Of a stretch of DNA of 64,000 bases, positions 59,297-64,000 are shown piece by piece. Location of the stretch: NCBI RefSeq assembly GCF_027947595.1, contig NZ_CP116257.1, positions 558,001 to 622,000 of the forward strand. Reading direction: 5' to 3'. The stretch comes from Streptomyces lienomycini (GTDB lineage: Bacteria; Actinomycetota; Actinomycetes; Streptomycetales; Streptomycetaceae). Numbering within the stretch: the stretch's first letter is position 1; the number at the start of each line of letters is the position of its first letter. Made by a program: the position numbers and the translations under genes. The notes under the pieces were generated by a model that was given only the letters and a program-made list of their open reading frames with translations, was not told the origin of the DNA and searched no databases.

Positions 59297-61261
59297 GTGG
59301 AGAACCTGATTGCGCTGCTGGTGGCGGCGCCCCTGCTCGGAGCGGTCGTCCTGCTGTGCGGCGGACGCCGGCTGGACCGCGTCGGCCACTGGATCGGCAC
59401 GCTGCTGGCCGCCGTGTCCTTCGTGATCGGCGTCGTCCTCTTCGCCGACCTGCTCGGCAGCGGCGCCGAGGACCGCACCCTGACGCAGCACCTGTTCAGC
59501 TGGATCCCGGTCGAGGGATTCCAGGCCGACGTCGCCTTCCGGCTCGACCAGCTCTCGATGACGTTCGTCCTGCTGATCACCGGCGTCGGCTCGCTCATCC
59601 ACCTGTACTCGGTCGCGTACATGGAGCACGACGAGCGGCGCCGCCGCTTCTTCGGCTACCTGAACCTGTTCCTCGCGGCGATGCTGATCCTCGTCCTCGC
59701 CGACAACTACCTGCTGCTGTACGTCGGCTGGGAGGGCGTCGGACTCGCCTCCTACCTGCTGATCGGCTTCTGGCAGCACAAGCCCAGCGCCGCCACCGCC
59801 GCGAAGAAGGCCTTCCTGGTCAACCGCGTCGGCGACATGGGCCTGTCCATCGGCATCATGCTGATGTTCCTGTGGTTCGGCACCTTCGCCTTCGGGCCGG
59901 TGCTCGGCGGCCACGGGGAGGCCGGACTCGCGAGCGGGGCGGACGAGGGCAAGCTCACCGCGATCGCCCTGATGCTGCTGCTCGCCGCCTGCGGCAAGTC
60001 CGCCCAGGTGCCGCTGCAGTCCTGGCTCGGTGACGCGATGGAGGGCCCGACCCCGGTCTCGGCCCTCATCCACGCCGCGACCATGGTGACCGCGGGCGTG
60101 TACCTGATCGTCCGTTCCGGAGCGATCTTCAACGGCGCCCCCGACGCGCAGTTGGTGGTCACCATCGTCGGCGCGGTCACGCTGCTCTTCGGTGCGATCG
60201 TCGGTTGCGCCAAGGACGACATCAAGAAGGCGCTGGCCGGTTCGACGATGTCGCAGATCGGCTACATGGTGCTGGCGGCCGGTCTCGGCCCGATCGGGTA
60301 CGTCTTCGCGATCATGCACCTGGTCACCCACGGCTTCTTCAAGGCCGGGCTGTTCCTCGGCGCCGGCTCCGTCATGCACGGCATGAACGACGAGGTCGAC
60401 ATGCGCCGCTACGGCGGACTGCGCAAGTACATGCCGGTCACCTTCGTCACCTTCGGCCTCGGCTACCTCGCCATCATCGGCTTCCCCGGGCTGTCCGGCT
60501 TCTTCTCCAAGGACAAGATCATCGAGGCTGCGTTCGCCAAGGGCGGCACCGAGGGCTGGATCCTCGGCGCCTGCGCCCTGCTGGGCGCGGCCATCACCGC
60601 GTACTACATGACGCGCGTGATGCTGATGACGTTCTTCGGCGAGGAGCGCTGGCGCAACGCACCGACGCCGTCGCCCGCGAAGCCGGACGTGGAGCCCGCC
60701 GCCGAGACACGCGGCACGTACGAGCCGCCGCACCCGCACGAGTCGCCGGGGCTCATGACGATCCCGATGATCGTGCTGGCCGTCGGATCGGTCGCGGGCG
60801 GTGCCTTCTTCAGCATCGGCGACCGCTTCCTGCACTGGCTGGAGCCCATCACGGGGCACGACCACGGGGACGCGCCGATCAGCGCCGGCGTCGTCACCGG
60901 GGCGACCGTGGCCTGCATGGTCGTCGGCGTCGCGCTCGCCTGGGCGCAGTACGGGCGCCGCCCGGTGCCGGCCGTCGCCCCGCGCGGGTCGCTGCTCACC
61001 CGGGCCGCGCGGCGCGACCTGCTCCAGGACGACTTCAACCACGTCGTCCTGGTCCGCGGCGGCGAGCACCTCACGCGCTCCCTGGTCTACGTCGACCACA
61101 CCCTGGTCGACGGAGTCGTCAACGGCACGGCGGCCTCGGTCGGCGGCCTGTCCGGGCGGATGCGCAAGCTGCAGAACGGCTTCGCGCGCTCGTACGCGGT
61201 CTCGATGTTCGGCGGTGCGGCACTCCTCGTCGCCGCGACCCTGCTGATGAGGGCGGTCTGA
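59297..61261 (+). CDS. nuoL: NADH-quinone oxidoreductase subunit L
   Basis: NuoL is an antiporter-like proton-pumping subunit. The 654-residue protein has about sixteen helices, with [18 protein letters not shown] near residue 143 (the key Glu), [35 protein letters not shown] near residue 237 (Lys/His pattern) and [14 protein letters not shown] near residue 396. A lateral helix and a C-terminal helix are present after residue 520, as in complex I. The GTG follows a GAGGGGCTGAAG site; nuoM begins five nt after its stop. Confidence 0.97.
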   Translation: MENLIALLVAAPLLGAVVLLCGGRRLDRVGHWIGTLLAAVSFVIGVVLFADLLGSGAEDRTLTQHLFSWIPVEGFQADVAFRLDQLSMTFVLLITGVGSLIHLYSVAYMEHDERRRRFFGYLNLFLAAMLILVLADNYLLLYVGWEGVGLASYLLIGFWQHKPSAATAAKKAFLVNRVGDMGLSIGIMLMFLWFGTFAFGPVLGGHGEAGLASGADEGKLTAIALMLLLAACGKSAQVPLQSWLGDAMEGPTPVSALIHAATMVTAGVYLIVRSGAIFNGAPDAQLVVTIVGAVTLLFGAIVGCAKDDIKKALAGSTMSQIGYMVLAAGLGPIGYVFAIMHLVTHGFFKAGLFLGAGSVMHGMNDEVDMRRYGGLRKYMPVTFVTFGLGYLAIIGFPGLSGFFSKDKIIEAAFAKGGTEGWILGACALLGAAITAYYMTRVMLMTFFGEERWRNAPTPSPAKPDVEPAAETRGTYEPPHPHESPGLMTIPMIVLAVGSVAGGAFFSIGDRFLHWLEPITGHDHGDAPISAGVVTGATVACMVVGVALAWAQYGRRPVPAVAPRGSLLTRAARRDLLQDDFNHVVLVRGGEHLTRSLVYVDHTLVDGVVNGTAASVGGLSGRMRKLQNGFARSYAVSMFGGAALLVAATLLMRAV

Positions 61262-61266
61262 TACCG

Positions 61267-62834
<1,568 letters not shown>

Positions 62835-62838
<4 letters not shown>

Positions 62839-64000
62839 GCGCAACAGCCGTCCACAGCCTGTGGACAACGGCGGCGACGGCGGCCGACCCGATCGCCAAG
62901 ATCGACGCCCCGAAGATCGAGTACGGGCAGCTGTCGCCCGTCCTGATCGTCATGGGCGCGGCGATCATCGGAATCCTGGTCGAGGCCTTCGTGCCGCGCC
63001 GGTCCCGCTACTACGCCCAGATGTTCGTGTCCGTCGTCGCCCTGATCGCGGCGTTCGCGGCGGTCGTCGCGCTCGCGGCGCGCGGGTACGGCACGACCAA
63101 GGCCGGCATCACGGCGATGGGCGCCGTCGCCGTCGACGGACCGGCCCTGTTCCTGCAGGGCACCATCCTGCTGACCAGCCTGGTCGGCCTCTTCACCTTC
63201 GCCGAGCGGCGCCTCGACCCGGAGCTGCACGGCAACCGCGTCGACTCCTTCGCCGCGCAGGCGGCCGCCGTACCCGGCAGCGAGAGCGAGCAGAAGGCGG
63301 TCAAGGCGGGCTTCACCACCACGGAGGTGTTCCCGCTCCTGCTCTTCGCCGTCGTCGGCATGCTGGTCTTCCCGGCGGCCAACGACCTGCTGACGCTCTT
63401 CGTGGCCCTGGAGGTCTTCTCCCTCCCGCTGTACCTGCTGTGCGCGCTGGCCCGCCGCAAGCGGCTCATGTCGCAGGAGGCGGCGGTCAAGTACTTCCTG
63501 CTCGGCGCGTTCGCCTCCGCGTTCACCCTGTTCGGCATCGCCCTGCTCTACGGCTACGCGGGCTCGATGTCGTACGGCACGATCGCCCAGGTCGTCGACG
63601 GCACGGTGCAGAACATCACCCCGGCGCTCGCCGACACCATGGGCAACGACGCCCTGCTGCTCGTCGGCTCCGCGCTGATCGTCATGGGCCTGCTGTTCAA
63701 GGTGGGCGCGGTGCCGTTCCACATGTGGACGCCGGACGTGTACCAGGGTGCGCCGACGCCGGTGACCGGCTTCATGGCGGCGGCGACCAAGGTGGCCGCC
63801 TTCGGCGCCCTGCTCCGCATCCTGTACGTCGTCCTGCCCGGCCTGCGCTGGGACTGGCGGCCGGTGATGTGGGGCGTGGCGATCGTCACCATGCTGGCCG
63901 GCGCGATCGTCGCGATCACGCAGACCGACATCAAGCGGCTGCTGGCGTACTCGTCGATCGCGCACGCGGGCTTCATCCTCGCCGGTGTGATCGCGACGAC
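62835..64000 (+). CDS. nuoN: NADH-quinone oxidoreductase subunit N, cut by window end
   Basis: The third antiporter-like subunit. The GTG overlaps the nuoM stop and 388 codons are visible with no stop before 64000, so the C-terminal part lies outside the window. Helices are evident throughout, with DLLTLFVALEVFSLPLYLLCAL near residue 187 (key Glu), KVGAVPFHMWTPDVYQGAPTPVTGFMAAATKVAAFG near residue 289 and TDIKRLLAYSSIAHAGFILAG near residue 365. Streptomyces NuoN usually has about 550 residues, so about 160 are missing. It is the last gene of the nuo operon. Confidence 0.96.

Noticed and set aside
58337-61099. 920-codon minus-strand frame
   Set aside because: It is antisense to nuoJ-L, rich in Val, Asp, His and Arg, without domain.

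Overview
The window is very GC-rich (roughly 70% or more by eye), uses many GTG starts, has 4-nt ATGA/GTGA gene overlaps and shows long open shadow frames on both strands. With the gene content this points to a Streptomyces chromosome. From memory the gene order follows the core segment of Streptomyces coelicolor that runs from hemL to the nuo operon (about SCO4466 to SCO4575); this was not checked against a database. No tRNA, rRNA, CRISPR array, insertion sequence or phage gene was recognised.

Layout. 1-2.5 kb: the tail of an XRE/DUF5753 regulator with its DUF397 partner, a shortened flavoprotein and two conserved hypotheticals. 2.5-10.4 kb: hemL, a histidine phosphatase, a Tat lipoprotein with a NodB-type fold, and the cytochrome c maturation (System II) set resA-ccdA-resB-ccsA. 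10.4-21.4 kb: an accessory and regulatory stretch with an SDR enzyme, a stand-alone condensation-domain protein, a methyltransferase, a hydrolase, TetR, a kinase-lectin fusion, LysR with cupin and DoxX genes, WYL with a VOC gene, and a PLDc_N membrane protein.

21.5-26.3 kb: late menaquinone genes of the futalosine route (UbiD-like mqnL, UbiA-like mqnP, UbiX-like mqnM), an Lrp regulator and mqnE. 26.5-28.1 kb: a UdgX-type uracil-DNA glycosylase, a GNAT enzyme and a small membrane protein. 28.2-29.7 kb: a 33-codon Cys-containing leader peptide and a DAACS symporter. 29.8-36.3 kb: a lipid locus with TetR, HtdX-like MaoC, FabG4-like SDR, a FadA2-like thiolase and an acyl-CoA ligase; the divergent arrangement resembles the Mycobacterium fadA2/fabG4-htdX locus. 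37-45.9 kb: a cold-shock protein, mqnA, a prepilin peptidase, mqnC, an amidohydrolase-like protein lacking its barrel, a second XRE/DUF397 pair, menG, a PASTA-only protein, a GNAT and a MenJ-like menaquinone reductase. 45.9-47.5 kb: peptide deformylase and an NlpC/P60 hydrolase. 48.35-64.0 kb: the nuoA-N operon, with nuoN cut by the window end.

How it fits together. Most of the window serves the respiratory chain: heme precursor (hemL), cytochrome c assembly (res/ccs), menaquinone synthesis from chorismate (mqnA, E, C, P, L, M, then menG and menJ), and the NADH:menaquinone oxidoreductase (nuo). A Rex-like inverted repeat lies upstream of nuoA, which would tie complex I expression to NADH/NAD+. 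Several mqn genes look leaderless, with a -10 hexamer ending 7-8 nt before the start codon. mqnB, mqnD and the aminofutalosine deaminase are not in the window.
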